Positions 15,850 to 25,012 of a stretch of DNA of 64,000 nucleotides are shown here, in pieces. The first letter of the stretch is position 1; each line of letters begins with the position of its first letter. Made by a program: the position numbers and the translations under genes. The notes beneath the pieces were generated by a model, which saw only the letters and a list, made by a program, of their open reading frames with translations, did not search any database and had not been told where the DNA came from. The DNA lies in NCBI GenBank assembly GCA_027319095.1, contig DAHVNW010000002.1:1-64000 (forward strand). The letters are read 5' to 3'. Origin of the DNA: a bacterium. Its GTDB lineage: Bacteria > SZUA-79 > Acidulodesulfobacterales > Acidulodesulfobacteraceae.

Positions 15850-18330
15850 TCATTTTTCTAAATGTATAAAAACATCGTCGTCCGCAGTTTTAAAATCGGC
15901 TTTATCTGAAAAAATAAGCCTATCCGCCCTGACCGCAGATTTTATGTCCGAAGATATTTCGTTTATAATATCTATATAATCCTGATTTAAAGTTTGAATT
16001 AGAATCTTGCTTACTTTATGATTTTGATGAAGGTTTAAATTTGTCCTTAATTTTCTGGAGGCTTCGAGAATATTTAGTAATATTGCGGAAATCTTTGCTG
16101 AACCGTTAAAAATCAATTCTTTTCTAAATTCAGGCCAGCTCGATAAGTGAATGCTTTTGTCTTTTTCGAATGTTTTATAAAAGGATAAATACAGTTCTTC
16201 GGTAATAAAAGGCAGGAACGGCGCAAAGACTTTCAAGATGTTTAACGATACGAAATACATAACGTTTAAAACGATTTTTTTTCTTTCGAAACTTTCTTTG
16301 CTTTCTTCCCAAAAAACGTTTTTTATGATTTCCAAATAGTTATCGCAGTAAACGTTATAAAAAAAATCCTGCGCGGTCCTTAAGCATATCGAATATTCAT
16401 AAACTTCCATAGCGTCTTCACATGTTTTTAAGGTATTTTCCAATTCGGTAAGCAGCCATTCGTCTATCCTGCTTAATTTAATGCCTGCGATATCTTTCCC
16501 GTAGGGGGTAAATTCAGGATAAACGTTGGCTATTAAAAATCTGGAGGCGTTCCATATTTTAATTAAAAGCCTTTTTCCGTTTGAAACGTCTTCTTCGCTA
16601 AAACGCAAATCCTGTCCGAGATTTGCTTTTGATGCCCAATATCTAAGGGCATCGGCGGAATATTTATCTATGATTTCTTCGGGGCCTACGAAATTTCCCA
16701 GACTTTTAGACATTTTTTTTCCGTTTTTATCTAGTCCCCAACCGCTTATCATTATATCTTTAAATGGAATGCCGCCGGTATGATAAACGGATTTAACAAC
16801 GGTATAAAACAGCCATGTCCTGATAATTTCCTGCGCCTGCGGACGCAAAACCATAGGGTAAATCATGTTAGAAAGTTTTTTTCCGCCTTTATCTTCGAAC
16901 GCCCATAACGAATTTATAAGCGGCGTCATCGAAGACGTCATCCATGTATCCATAACATCGACTTCCGGTAAAAACTTTGTTCCGCCGCATTTAGAACATT
17001 TCCCGGCACCAGGTAGACCAGCGGACGGATCGACCGGAAGTTCGCTTTCGACTGCCGTAACTACCTCGCCGCATTCCGAACAATACCACACCGGAAATGG
17101 AACTCCGTAAAACCTCTGCCTCGATATATTCCAATCCCATTTAAGGTTTTTAATCCATTCGTCGTAGCGCGTTTTCATAAATTCGGGGCGCCAATTCATT
17201 TGATCGCCTGCATTTATAAATTTATCTTTGTTTTCGAGGATTTTTATAAACCACTGCTCTGCAAGAATAAACTCCACCGGGGTCGAACATCTGTCGTGGA
17301 CTCCTACGTTGTGAATAAGAGATTTTTCGCCTTTTATTAAAGATAACTGCTTTAAATCGGATATGATATTCTTTTTTGCTTCTTTAACGCTTAAACCGCT
17401 GTATGTTCCGGATAATTCGTTTAATTTGCCTGCTTTATCTATTATAATCGCCGTATCTAATTTATGTTCCTTCCATTTTTTTACGTCTTCGGCGTCCCCC
17501 CAGGTGCAAACCATCATGAGCCCCGTTCCATAATTCATATCGACGGATTCGTCGAATTTAACCGGAACTTCTTTATTATATAGAGGCGTTTTAACGTTTT
17601 TTCCTTTTAAATACTTATATCTTTCGTCGGCAGGGTTGGCATAAACCGCAACGCACCCTCCGAGAAGTTCCGGACGCGTCGTAGAAATTATAAGCCTTTC
17701 TCCAGCTGGCGACTGAAATTCCAGGTCATACAAAACTCCATTAAATTCTTCTATAACCACGTCCGCTTGCGCAAGCGAAGTCCTGCATTGAGGACACCAT
17801 AATATAGGTTCGTTTCGCCTTTCTATGAGTCCTTTTTTATAAAGGTCTATAAACGACTTCTGCGATGTCTTGCGGCATCTGTCGTCTATGGTTGAATACG
17901 ACAGGGTATAATCTGCGCTTATTCCGGCAGATTTCCAAAGCGATTTATAAATTTCAATGCCTGTTTTCGTTTCTTTAAGGCATAAATCTATAAATTCTTC
18001 CCTTGTTATCTTAGCTTTATTTATTTTATATTTTTTTTCGACATAGCGTTCGGTCGGAAGACCGTTATCGTCGAAACCCATAGGATAGAAAACGTTAAAT
18101 CCCTTCATCCTTTTATATCTGACGATAAATTCGGCTTGAGAATAGCTCATGATGTGCCCTACATGAAGATGTGCCGAAGAAACATAAGGCGGCGGGGTAT
18201 CGACTGAATAAACGTTTTTTTTTTCGTCGCCGGCTTCAAATTTATAAATGCCGTTGTCCTCCCAGTATTGGGATATTTTTTTCTCTACGGCTTTATAATC
18301 GTAATTTTTATTAATGCCTTCTTTTTGCAT
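15850..18330 (-). CDS. valS: valyl-tRNA synthetase, archaeal-type
   Basis: This is a class I synthetase of 826 residues. The HIGH motif is H-V-G-H at 56-59 preceded by P-P-P-Y-V-S-S, and K-M-S-K-S lies near residue 540 in G-W-G-L-D-K-N-G-K-K-M-S-K-S. N-G-L-P-T-E-R (after F-D-D), the editing-domain S-T-T-R-P-E-L, and M-D-T-W-M-T-S-S identify ValRS rather than LeuRS or IleRS, and they match the archaeal-like ValRS subgroup, which also occurs in some bacteria (for example Rickettsia). It is shorter than the usual 880-950-residue bacterial ValRS and seems to lack the long C-terminal coiled coil. Confidence 0.88.
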   Translation of the reverse strand: MQKEGINKNYDYKAVEKKISQYWEDNGIYKFEAGDEKKNVYSVDTPPPYVSSAHLHVGHIMSYSQAEFIVRYKRMKGFNVFYPMGFDDNGLPTERYVEKKYKINKAKITREEFIDLCLKETKTGIEIYKSLWKSAGISADYTLSYSTIDDRCRKTSQKSFIDLYKKGLIERRNEPILWCPQCRTSLAQADVVIEEFNGVLYDLEFQSPAGERLIISTTRPELLGGCVAVYANPADERYKYLKGKNVKTPLYNKEVPVKFDESVDMNYGTGLMMVCTWGDAEDVKKWKEHKLDTAIIIDKAGKLNELSGTYSGLSVKEAKKNIISDLKQLSLIKGEKSLIHNVGVHDRCSTPVEFILAEQWFIKILENKDKFINAGDQMNWRPEFMKTRYDEWIKNLKWDWNISRQRFYGVPFPVWYCSECGEVVTAVESELPVDPSAGLPGAGKCSKCGGTKFLPEVDVMDTWMTSSMTPLINSLWAFEDKGGKKLSNMIYPMVLRPQAQEIIRTWLFYTVVKSVYHTGGIPFKDIMISGWGLDKNGKKMSKSLGNFVGPEEIIDKYSADALRYWASKANLGQDLRFSEEDVSNGKRLLIKIWNASRFLIANVYPEFTPYGKDIAGIKLSRIDEWLLTELENTLKTCEDAMEVYEYSICLRTAQDFFYNVYCDNYLEIIKNVFWEESKESFERKKIVLNVMYFVSLNILKVFAPFLPFITEELYLSFYKTFEKDKSIHLSSWPEFRKELIFNGSAKISAILLNILEASRKLRTNLNLHQNHKVSKILIQTLNQDYIDIINEISSDIKSAVRADRLIFSDKADFKTADDDVFIHLEK

Positions 18331-18439
18331 AACTTATCAAGTTTAGCAATTTTTTATTTAAAAATCAAATTAGGTGTCACTTGGTTTGCGCTTGAAGAAA
18401 AGTAATAAGGAAGGAAAAAGACTTCTGAATTTTTTTAAC

Positions 18440-18464
18440 ATTATACCCGGGGGGGTTACAACCC
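18440..18464 (-). promoter_or_regulatory. possible valS promoter region with inverted repeat
   Basis: On the minus strand a TATAAT (18445-18440) lies just downstream of a small inverted repeat (arms GGGTT/AACCC, 18453-18464) and a C-rich run. I find no convincing -35. The element would give valS a leader of about 110 bases, in which I recognise no T-box or other riboswitch. The remaining bases of the 282-base valS-dnaX gap hold only the dnaX promoter. Confidence 0.3.
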
Positions 18465-18575
18465 AGCGAAACTATCTATAATGTGTCAGGTTTATTTTTA
18501 TTTTCAGGCAATTACTCATGATAAAAAGTATAAAATATCGTCTGAAAATATATAAATATGAAACATTATCCCGAC

Positions 18576-18606
18576 TTGCAAAATTTATTCCGTTGTATGT
18601 TATAAT
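18576..18606 (+). promoter_or_regulatory. dnaX promoter, predicted leaderless start
   Basis: TTGCAA (18576-18581) and a consensus TATAAT (18601-18606) are 19 bases apart. The expected transcription start, seven bases after the -10 box, is 18613, the A of the dnaX ATG. No ribosome-binding site is present between box and start codon, which fits leaderless translation. Confidence 0.6.
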
Positions 18607-18612
18607 AAAAAA

Positions 18613-20190
18613 ATGTATCAGGTACTGGCAAGAAAATACAGACCAAAAATTTTCGATGAAATAATCGGGCAGGACTCTATTATCCAAACCTTAAAGAATG
18701 CCGTTGTAAACGACAGGGTATCTCATGCCTACATCTTTACGGGAACAAGAGGCGTAGGAAAAACTTCCATTGCGAGAATACTTGCAAAATCCATAAATTG
18801 CTTTGAAGGCCCCACGATAAATCCCTGCGGAGCCTGTCCGGCATGTATTCAAATTCAAAACGGAAATTCCGTGGACGTTTTGGAAATCGACGGTGCATCC
18901 AACACAGGCGTAGATTCTATAAGAGATTTAAAGGAAAATATATTATATCTTCCTCAAAGCCTAAGATTTAAAATTTATATAATAGACGAAGTCCATATGC
19001 TTTCTAACAGCGCATTTAACGCGCTGTTAAAGACACTCGAAGAGCCGCCGCCACATGCAAAATTTATATTAGCCACCACGGAGATTCACAAAGTTCCGGA
19101 AACCATTCTTTCGAGGTGCCAAAGATTTAACTTTAAAAGAATACCCACCGGAATTATTTTAAATAAACTAAAAGAGATAGCGCATATCGAGGAAATTTCC
19201 GTATCAGGCGAAAATCTTGCGGTTATAGCGTCGTTGGCAGACGGTTCCCTAAGAGATTCTCTTTCCATTTTCGACACTGCCATATCTTATTTCGGAAAAG
19301 ATATAAAAGAAGACGTCTCCCCGGTTCTTGGATTGACGACAAAACCTCTTGTATTTAAACTGGTAGGGTCGGCGTTTAAAAAAGATTACGAAGGCGGTAT
19401 AAAAACGATAAGGGAGATATACGAATCCGGCGCGGATTTAAGGCAATTCATGAAACAAACGGCTCTTTTTATTCGGAACCTCTTAGTAATAAAATTAAAC
19501 TATAAAAGCTTAGAGTACGATTTAACCGAAGAAGAAATTAATGCCTTAATCCCGTTTGCGAAACAAAAATCGGCGGACGAACTTTTAGATATGATGGACA
19601 TAATTATTAACGCCGATGCAAAATACCAGAGGATTTCATCGCCGCTACTCATGCTAGAATTAACTTTCTTCAAGCTTTTCGGAATACCGGGGAAAAAAGA
19701 CGTACGGGAACTTATCGGCAAAATAGATGAAATAGCAACAATAATCAAAGCCGAAACAGGCAAAACATACGAGACGGATGGAACAGGCGGGATAAACAGG
19801 GCAGATATATCAGGAAAAACGGACGAAATATACGAAACCGACAATCGCAGCAAACTTATCGAAAAAAACGAACAATTGGAAAGTACAGACTCGTCTTTAG
19901 ATCATAAAAAAATTTTCGAACATTTCACAAAAATGGACGAAAAATTAGACGAATTAGACAAACTCTCGAAACCCGGGGCAAAATATAGCCGACTTGAAAA
20001 CGAAAATCCGGAGATAAAAAGCGAAGCCGAAAACAAAAATTTTAAAAATAACGCAAGGCAAAACGAAGATTCGGCAAACGATAATAGCCTCAAAAAAATA
20101 AACATAAATATAAAAAAAGAGTCTTATGGTATTATAGAAAATATTAGAGAAATATTCGGCGGCGATATCGAAAGAATAGAAAAAAATTAA
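18613..20190 (+). CDS. dnaX: DNA polymerase III subunit tau/gamma
   Basis: DnaX is the clamp-loader ATPase. Walker A is G-T-R-G-V-G-K-T (44-51); the zinc cysteines are Cys63, Cys72, Cys75 and Cys78; Walker B is I-I-D-E-V-H-M-L near 120. Domains I-III end at about residue 365, followed by a low-complexity acidic/Lys linker rich in E, K, N and D. At 525 residues it lacks the long tau-specific C-terminal domains of E. coli. The start M-Y-Q-V-L-A-R-K-Y-R-P is diagnostic. It heads the dnaX-ybaB-recR cluster. Confidence 0.95.
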   Translation: MYQVLARKYRPKIFDEIIGQDSIIQTLKNAVVNDRVSHAYIFTGTRGVGKTSIARILAKSINCFEGPTINPCGACPACIQIQNGNSVDVLEIDGASNTGVDSIRDLKENILYLPQSLRFKIYIIDEVHMLSNSAFNALLKTLEEPPPHAKFILATTEIHKVPETILSRCQRFNFKRIPTGIILNKLKEIAHIEEISVSGENLAVIASLADGSLRDSLSIFDTAISYFGKDIKEDVSPVLGLTTKPLVFKLVGSAFKKDYEGGIKTIREIYESGADLRQFMKQTALFIRNLLVIKLNYKSLEYDLTEEEINALIPFAKQKSADELLDMMDIIINADAKYQRISSPLLMLELTFFKLFGIPGKKDVRELIGKIDEIATIIKAETGKTYETDGTGGINRADISGKTDEIYETDNRSKLIEKNEQLESTDSSLDHKKIFEHFTKMDEKLDELDKLSKPGAKYSRLENENPEIKSEAENKNFKNNARQNEDSANDNSLKKININIKKESYGIIENIREIFGGDIERIEKN

Positions 20191-20255
20191 AAACTTTGTT
20201 TGCAAAAAAATAAAAAATCAAATAAAATAAAATAAAAAGTCGGAGGCTAAATAAA

Positions 20256-20570
20256 ATGTCGAAAAATATTGCCGGAATGTTAAAACAAGCTCAAAAACTC
20301 CAATCTGATATGCTTAAAATGCAGGAAGAATTAGGTTCTAAGGTAATCGAGGCAAGTGCCGGCGGCGGAATGGTAACAGCAAAAGTGAATGGAAAACAGG
20401 AACTGACAGAAGTGAAAATAGACAAGGCCGTCGTCAATCCGGACGACGTAGAAATGCTGCAGGACCTTATAATTGCCTCTATAAACGAAGCGCTTAACAA
20501 ATCTAAAGATATGGTAACCGGAGAAATGTCTAAATTAACAGGCGGGCTGAATATACCGGGTCTTTTTTAA
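20256..20570 (+). CDS. ybaB: nucleoid-associated protein YbaB/EbfC
   Basis: This is a 104-residue dimeric DNA-binding protein of the YbaB/EbfC family, nearly always found between dnaX and recR. Features are the N-terminal coiled-coil helix (M-L-K-Q-A-Q-K-L-Q, then M-Q-E-E-L), the central A-S-A-G-G-G-M-V-T-A-K-V-N-G, and the C-terminal helix ending in L-P/I-P-G-L-F. A good ribosome-binding site (CGGAGG) precedes it. Confidence 0.96.
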   Translation: MSKNIAGMLKQAQKLQSDMLKMQEELGSKVIEASAGGGMVTAKVNGKQELTEVKIDKAVVNPDDVEMLQDLIIASINEALNKSKDMVTGEMSKLTGGLNIPGLF

Positions 20571-20579
20571 AGCGGTTTT

Positions 20580-21185
20580 ATGTCGATAAATCATTCCGAT
20601 TATATTAAAGATATTGTCTTTGCATTTAAAAAACTGCCTGGAATAGGAGAAAGGTCTGCAAGAAGGCTTGCTTTTTATCTGTTATCTCAAAACGAATCCG
20701 TAGCCTTCAATTTGGCAGACGCAATAAAAAATGCAAAACAAAATATCAAGCTCTGCAAGAATTGCTTCAATCTCGCCTCGGACGATTTATGCCCCATATG
20801 CGGTAATCGGTCCCGAAATCATAAACTACTTTGCATTGTGGAAAATCCGGAAATAATTTATGTTTTCGAAAAAAGCGGCACTTACAACGGTTATTATCAT
20901 GTCCTGCACGGCTCTATTAATCCTCTTGAAGGCGTTATGCCATCAGACCTTAAATTAAAAGAACTTGTCGAAAGGGTAGAAAACGGCGCATTCGAAGAAA
21001 TTATACTTGCTCTTAATCCCAATTCTAACGGTGAAGCTACCTCTATTTACATAAAAAAAATTTTATCCCCTTTCGATTTGCATATAACGGCCCTTGCGCG
21101 CGGAGTACCGATAGGTTCGGACTTAGAATACGTCGATAAAGACACTTTATCCGAAGCAATTAATTATAGAAAAAGCTTTGATTAA
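20580..21185 (+). CDS. recR: recombination protein RecR
   Basis: RecR works with RecF and RecO in loading RecA on gapped DNA. The 201-residue protein has the N-terminal helix-hairpin-helix (K-L-P-G-I-G-E-R-S-A), a C4 zinc finger at about 58-75 (C-K-N-C ... C-P-I-C) and a TOPRIM domain with I-V-E-N-P. It follows ybaB by nine bases. Confidence 0.97.
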   Translation: MSINHSDYIKDIVFAFKKLPGIGERSARRLAFYLLSQNESVAFNLADAIKNAKQNIKLCKNCFNLASDDLCPICGNRSRNHKLLCIVENPEIIYVFEKSGTYNGYYHVLHGSINPLEGVMPSDLKLKELVERVENGAFEEIILALNPNSNGEATSIYIKKILSPFDLHITALARGVPIGSDLEYVDKDTLSEAINYRKSFD

Positions 21186-21197
21186 TTGTATGTTTTT

Positions 21198-22724
21198 ATG
21201 CATTTAAAAATAATCGTCTTCATTTTTTTTATATTGTTTATTTGTGCAGGAACGGTTTACGCCGGCATAAATCGCAAATCCTATTATATTACCGTTAATA
21301 AGAACTTCCCTAAAACTATCCATCTGTATCTAAAAAAGAAAAATATCCTTACTTCTTTTGCCAATACCGGTGTTTTAGTATCGCCCACATACAGCGGGAA
21401 ATATTTTGTTGACCTGCGTTATTTTGAAGCTACTATGTCTGGAAAAACTCCCTGGAAAAAACGTTATGAAGACAAAGATATCCCTTTTATAAATTATTTT
21501 AACAGAGGCGAAGCCATTCACGGATTTCCAAGGGCGATATACGGAATAAACAGAAGCCTCGGGTGCGTGGAATTGCCTTTAAGGAATGCCTGGATGTTTT
21601 GGAAAAGGCTCGGTTTAAAAACCCTTGTTTTTATAGAAAAAGATAAACACGAAAAACCGGCTTATATGCAAAAAAATCATTTGCGGCCGCACATAAAAGA
21701 CATCGTTTCATATAAAAATCATGTAACGTTTTTTAAACAATCCGCCGCAAAAATGCAGCGTAAATTTAAGTTTATTTATAACGATTACGGCTCGTCTTTT
21801 AAGGACATACCTCTTACGTCCTTAGTTTATGACAGCTTCAACATTCTGAGTATTAAAGGCAAATATAAAATAAAATTTAAAAGAAAGGTATTATTGACGG
21901 GCGGCATCGCTATAGGAAGTAAAATCGGAACATTAACGTATATCGCAAAACAGAATAAGTTTTTTTTTACAGACATAAGCAGTTTAAAAGGTACTTATAT
22001 AAGAAGTATTTATTCCGCAAAAATAGAAGGAAAAGAATTAGACGTAAAAAAATATTTCACGTTGAATAAAAAAAATACCGGCATTCTTAGCAATATTACA
22101 TTCGATAAAAAAAACAATTCGCTATGGGCGGTTTTATATTCTTATTCTTATTCTAATAAATCTTTTAAAAATTATTTATGCGAGATTTCCCCTAAGATTC
22201 CATTAGCTTTAGATAAAAAAATACTACTAAAAAAATATGCAACATATTTATGTTTCGATAATGCCGGTAATCTGTGGCTCAGCGGTTATAAATTTAAAAA
22301 TAATAAATTAACAGACTATATAGAAAAAATTAAATCTAAATTTTTGAACGGTTATCTAACCAATAAACATATTAAAACAATTTATACCTTTAAAAACCGC
22401 TTTGCAGCCGCTATTCCAATCATACCCGGCATCGATAATACGGTGTATGCCCTCACGCATTCTTATGCCGGAGGAAATGTTTATAATAATATTGTAATAT
22501 TAGGCCGTCGAAATATACAAAGCGTTTCGTTAAGAGGGTACGTAAAAAACATTATAAAAAGCGGCAATAATATTTTTTTTATCGACAATATATTAAAACA
22601 TGGCATTTTTTATAAAACATTATATGCCTTGAATTTTGATTCCAACCCAACCGTTCCTGTAAAACTAATTAGGTTTTACGGAAAACTCAACGGCGTAGCC
22701 GGAGGTTTTGTTTTAATCCAATAA
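21198..22724 (+). CDS. exported L,D-transpeptidase-like protein with repeat domain
   Basis: From ATG 21198 the protein has 508 residues, beginning with a signal peptide (basic start, hydrophobic stretch, cut probably after V-Y-A). Residues about 30-155 resemble a YkuD L,D-transpeptidase: I-H-G-F-P ... R-S-L-G-C-V-E-L gives the catalytic His and Cys, in the order expected for peptidoglycan cross-linking enzymes. The remaining 330 residues show repeated S-L-W-A-V-L / N-L-W-L-S-G strands suggesting a beta-propeller. A TTG at 21186 directly abutting the recR stop is an alternative start. Codon use is more AT-rich than recR. The role in the periplasm is inferred. Confidence 0.7.
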   Translation: MHLKIIVFIFFILFICAGTVYAGINRKSYYITVNKNFPKTIHLYLKKKNILTSFANTGVLVSPTYSGKYFVDLRYFEATMSGKTPWKKRYEDKDIPFINYFNRGEAIHGFPRAIYGINRSLGCVELPLRNAWMFWKRLGLKTLVFIEKDKHEKPAYMQKNHLRPHIKDIVSYKNHVTFFKQSAAKMQRKFKFIYNDYGSSFKDIPLTSLVYDSFNILSIKGKYKIKFKRKVLLTGGIAIGSKIGTLTYIAKQNKFFFTDISSLKGTYIRSIYSAKIEGKELDVKKYFTLNKKNTGILSNITFDKKNNSLWAVLYSYSYSNKSFKNYLCEISPKIPLALDKKILLKKYATYLCFDNAGNLWLSGYKFKNNKLTDYIEKIKSKFLNGYLTNKHIKTIYTFKNRFAAAIPIIPGIDNTVYALTHSYAGGNVYNNIVILGRRNIQSVSLRGYVKNIIKSGNNIFFIDNILKHGIFYKTLYALNFDSNPTVPVKLIRFYGKLNGVAGGFVLIQ

Positions 22725-22778
22725 GTTAAACAAATACCAGATATTTCTACTTTTCCCTGACATTGCCTTGACTACATA

Positions 22779-22807
22779 TTGACATATATATGAAAAAATA
22801 ATAAAAT
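22779..22807 (+). promoter_or_regulatory. sigma-70-type promoter upstream of ffh
   Basis: A consensus TTGACA (22779-22784) and TAAAAT (22802-22807) are separated by 17 bases. Transcription would begin near 22814, leaving an AT-rich leader of about 95 bases before the ffh ATG. It would drive the ffh-rpsP-rimM-trmD-rplS run. I recognise no structured element in the leader. Confidence 0.7.
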
Positions 22808-22908
22808 ATCAGTTTTCATCTATATTGTAATCAATATTGGATATTATTATTAATTATAAATATAATTAATTTATTTGTATTTCTTTTTAACGTTTAAGCC
22901 ATAAAATT

Positions 22909-24285
22909 ATGTTCGACGGATTAAGTTCTAAACTTGAAAAAGTTTTTAAAAACCTTAAGGGATACGGAAAGCTGTCAGAAAAAAACATCGAAGACAGCCT
23001 TAAAGAAGTCAGGCTGTCTTTGCTCGAAGCCGACGTAAATTACCTTATAGTAAAGGAATTCATTGAATCCGTAAAAAATAAGGCTATAGGCGAAAAAGTG
23101 GCCGAAAGCCTGACGCCTGCCCAGCAGATTATAAAAATAATAAGGGCCGAACTGGTAGATTTGCTTGGAAACTACGAACCTCTCAATATTAAAGCAAAAC
23201 CTCCCGTCATTATAATGCTTATAGGACTTCAAGGTTCGGGTAAAACCACTACGGCAGGCAAACTTGCCCTGTATCTTCAAAGATTGAAACGCATGGTATA
23301 TCTCGTCCCGGCCGACGTGTACAGACCGGCGGCAATACTCCAGCTGAAAAAAATAGGTTCGAGCATTAATATTCCCGTCTACGAAACTCGGGAAGAAAAT
23401 GGAAAAGTTTTGCAAAAACCGGACGAAATATTAAAGAATGCTGTAGATATTGCCGAAAAACAGGCTTACGATACGATAATCGTAGATACGGCAGGAAGGC
23501 TAGAAATTGACGAATCTTTAATGGACGAATTAAAACTTCTTAAAAACAAGTTTAATCCTAACGAAATTCTGCTCGTCGCGGATTCCATGCTTGGTCAAAG
23601 CGCCGTAACGGTGGCCGAAACATTCAACAAAAATCTTGGTATATCAGGCGTCGTTTTGACTAAAGTCGACGGCGACGCACGAGGAGGAGCTGCTCTTTCT
23701 ATTAAAAAAACCGTAAATAAGCCTATAAAATTCATCGGCATCGGCGAAAAGCTAGGCGATTTCGAAGTTTTTTACGGCGACAGGATAGCCGACAGAATAC
23801 TTGGAATGGGCGATATTTTAACCCTGATTGAAAAAGCCCAGGAATCTATCGACGAAAAATCTGCTAAATCCATAGGGGAATCGCTTAACAAAAAAGATTT
23901 TACGGTAAAAGATTTTGCCGAACAGCTTAAAATGATGTCAAAAATCGGGGGGGTTGCGCAAATTGCCGGCATGATTCCCGGCTTTTCTAAAATCAAAGAC
24001 AAGTTTAATTCGGAAGCGGCAGAAAAAGAAATCATAAAAATTAAAGCAATAATTAATTCGATGACCGAAAAAGAACGAATAAACCCAGATATTCTAAACG
24101 GCGGCAGACGCAAAAGAATCGCTCTGGGTAGCGGTACTACCGTTAATGACGTAAATATTTTTATAAACAAATTCGAAGAAGTTAAGAAAATAATGAAGTC
24201 GTTTAAAAAAAATAAATTAGGGTCTTTAAAAAATATAAATAACATTAAAAGCATGTTTAACAAAGGAGATTTCAAGTGGCGGTAA
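22909..24285 (+). CDS. ffh: signal recognition particle protein Ffh
   Basis: Ffh is the SRP GTPase that binds signal peptides and 4.5S RNA. The N-domain is at 1-90, the G-domain at 95-295 with P-loop G-L-Q-G-S-G-K-T-T-T and D-T-A-G-R, and the Met-rich M-domain from about 325 (K-M-M-S-K-I-G-G, A-G-M-I-P-G-F). The 458-residue length is normal. Its last ten bases overlap the start of rpsP. No clear ribosome-binding site precedes the ATG. Confidence 0.97.
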   Translation: MFDGLSSKLEKVFKNLKGYGKLSEKNIEDSLKEVRLSLLEADVNYLIVKEFIESVKNKAIGEKVAESLTPAQQIIKIIRAELVDLLGNYEPLNIKAKPPVIIMLIGLQGSGKTTTAGKLALYLQRLKRMVYLVPADVYRPAAILQLKKIGSSINIPVYETREENGKVLQKPDEILKNAVDIAEKQAYDTIIVDTAGRLEIDESLMDELKLLKNKFNPNEILLVADSMLGQSAVTVAETFNKNLGISGVVLTKVDGDARGGAALSIKKTVNKPIKFIGIGEKLGDFEVFYGDRIADRILGMGDILTLIEKAQESIDEKSAKSIGESLNKKDFTVKDFAEQLKMMSKIGGVAQIAGMIPGFSKIKDKFNSEAAEKEIIKIKAIINSMTEKERINPDILNGGRRKRIALGSGTTVNDVNIFINKFEEVKKIMKSFKKNKLGSLKNINNIKSMFNKGDFKWR

Positions 24286-24515
24286 AAATCAGGCTTTCAA
24301 GAACCGGTTCTCACAAAAAACCTTTTTACAGAGTTGTTGCGGCTTCAGGCGAAAAAGCCGTTCAAAAAAAATTCATAGAAATACTAGGGACGTATAATCC
24401 ATGCTCCAACACACGGCAATTTATTATAGATAAGGATAAGTTCGACAAATGGATAAGCTTGGGGGCAAAACCGAGCAATACGGTTATGTCTTTAGTAAAA
24501 AAACAAGCTGAATGA
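24276..24515 (+). CDS. rpsP: 30S ribosomal protein S16
   Basis: S16 is a 79-residue ribosomal protein starting (GTG) M-A-V-K-I-R-L-S-R, with K-K-P-F-Y-R-V-V-A and the expected G-x-Y-N-P. The ribosome-binding site AAAGGAG lies inside the end of ffh, and the coding frames overlap by ten bases, which suggests translational coupling. The KH-domain gene (khpA) that often follows rpsP is missing; rimM comes next. Confidence 0.97.
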   Translation: MAVKIRLSRTGSHKKPFYRVVAASGEKAVQKKFIEILGTYNPCSNTRQFIIDKDKFDKWISLGAKPSNTVMSLVKKQAE

Positions 24516-25012
24516 GCGAAGTCATCAGTATTGGGGAATTTATCAAGCCTCATGGAATTCATGGCGAGCTTTTACTTTTGCTTTACAATCCCCTCTCAGA
24601 TGCCTTAAATCATGATATCGAACTGCTTATCAAAGAAAATGAAGGGTTTAGACGGCTTAAAGTCAAAAGAATAAGGCCTGCAAACAAGGGTTTTTTAATA
24701 AAACTTTACGGTGTTGATTCCATAGAGCAAGCAGAAAAATTTAAAAAAATTCATATATTTATAAAAAAAACGGATTTGATTTTAAAGGACGGCGAATATT
24801 TAATTTCGGACTTAATAGGCTTAAATTGTTTTAACGAAAAAAATAAAAAATTAGGAGCGGTTTCTGATATTTATTCCGGCGAAACGGATATAATGGAAAT
24901 AAAATCGGGGAATGGAATTTATTTAGTTCCTATGACAGAAAATAACGTTACTTTAATCGATGCTAAAAATTTTAAGATTTGCATAAAAAACGAAGAAAAT
25001 TATAAAATATGA
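24512..25012 (+). CDS. rimM: ribosome maturation factor RimM
   Basis: RimM assists assembly of the 30S head and binds S19. The 166-residue protein has the N-terminal barrel (I-G-E-F-I-K-P-H-G-I-H-G-E) and a C-terminal PRC-barrel (D-L-I-G-L ... G-A-V-S-D-I-Y, then Y-L-V-P-M). The start overlaps the rpsP stop by four bases and the end overlaps trmD by four bases. Confidence 0.94.
   Translation: MSEVISIGEFIKPHGIHGELLLLLYNPLSDALNHDIELLIKENEGFRRLKVKRIRPANKGFLIKLYGVDSIEQAEKFKKIHIFIKKTDLILKDGEYLISDLIGLNCFNEKNKKLGAVSDIYSGETDIMEIKSGNGIYLVPMTENNVTLIDAKNFKICIKNEENYKI

Noticed and set aside
18613-20190. Programmed frameshift making a gamma form of DnaX
   Set aside because: Several runs of A6-A7 exist in the tail, but none is at the expected domain III/IV border with a supporting stem, and the genome is A-rich throughout.
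23772-24275. 167-residue minus-strand frame opposite ffh
   Set aside because: Antisense shadow of the Ffh M-domain; hydrophobic composition comes from reverse reading of charged helices.
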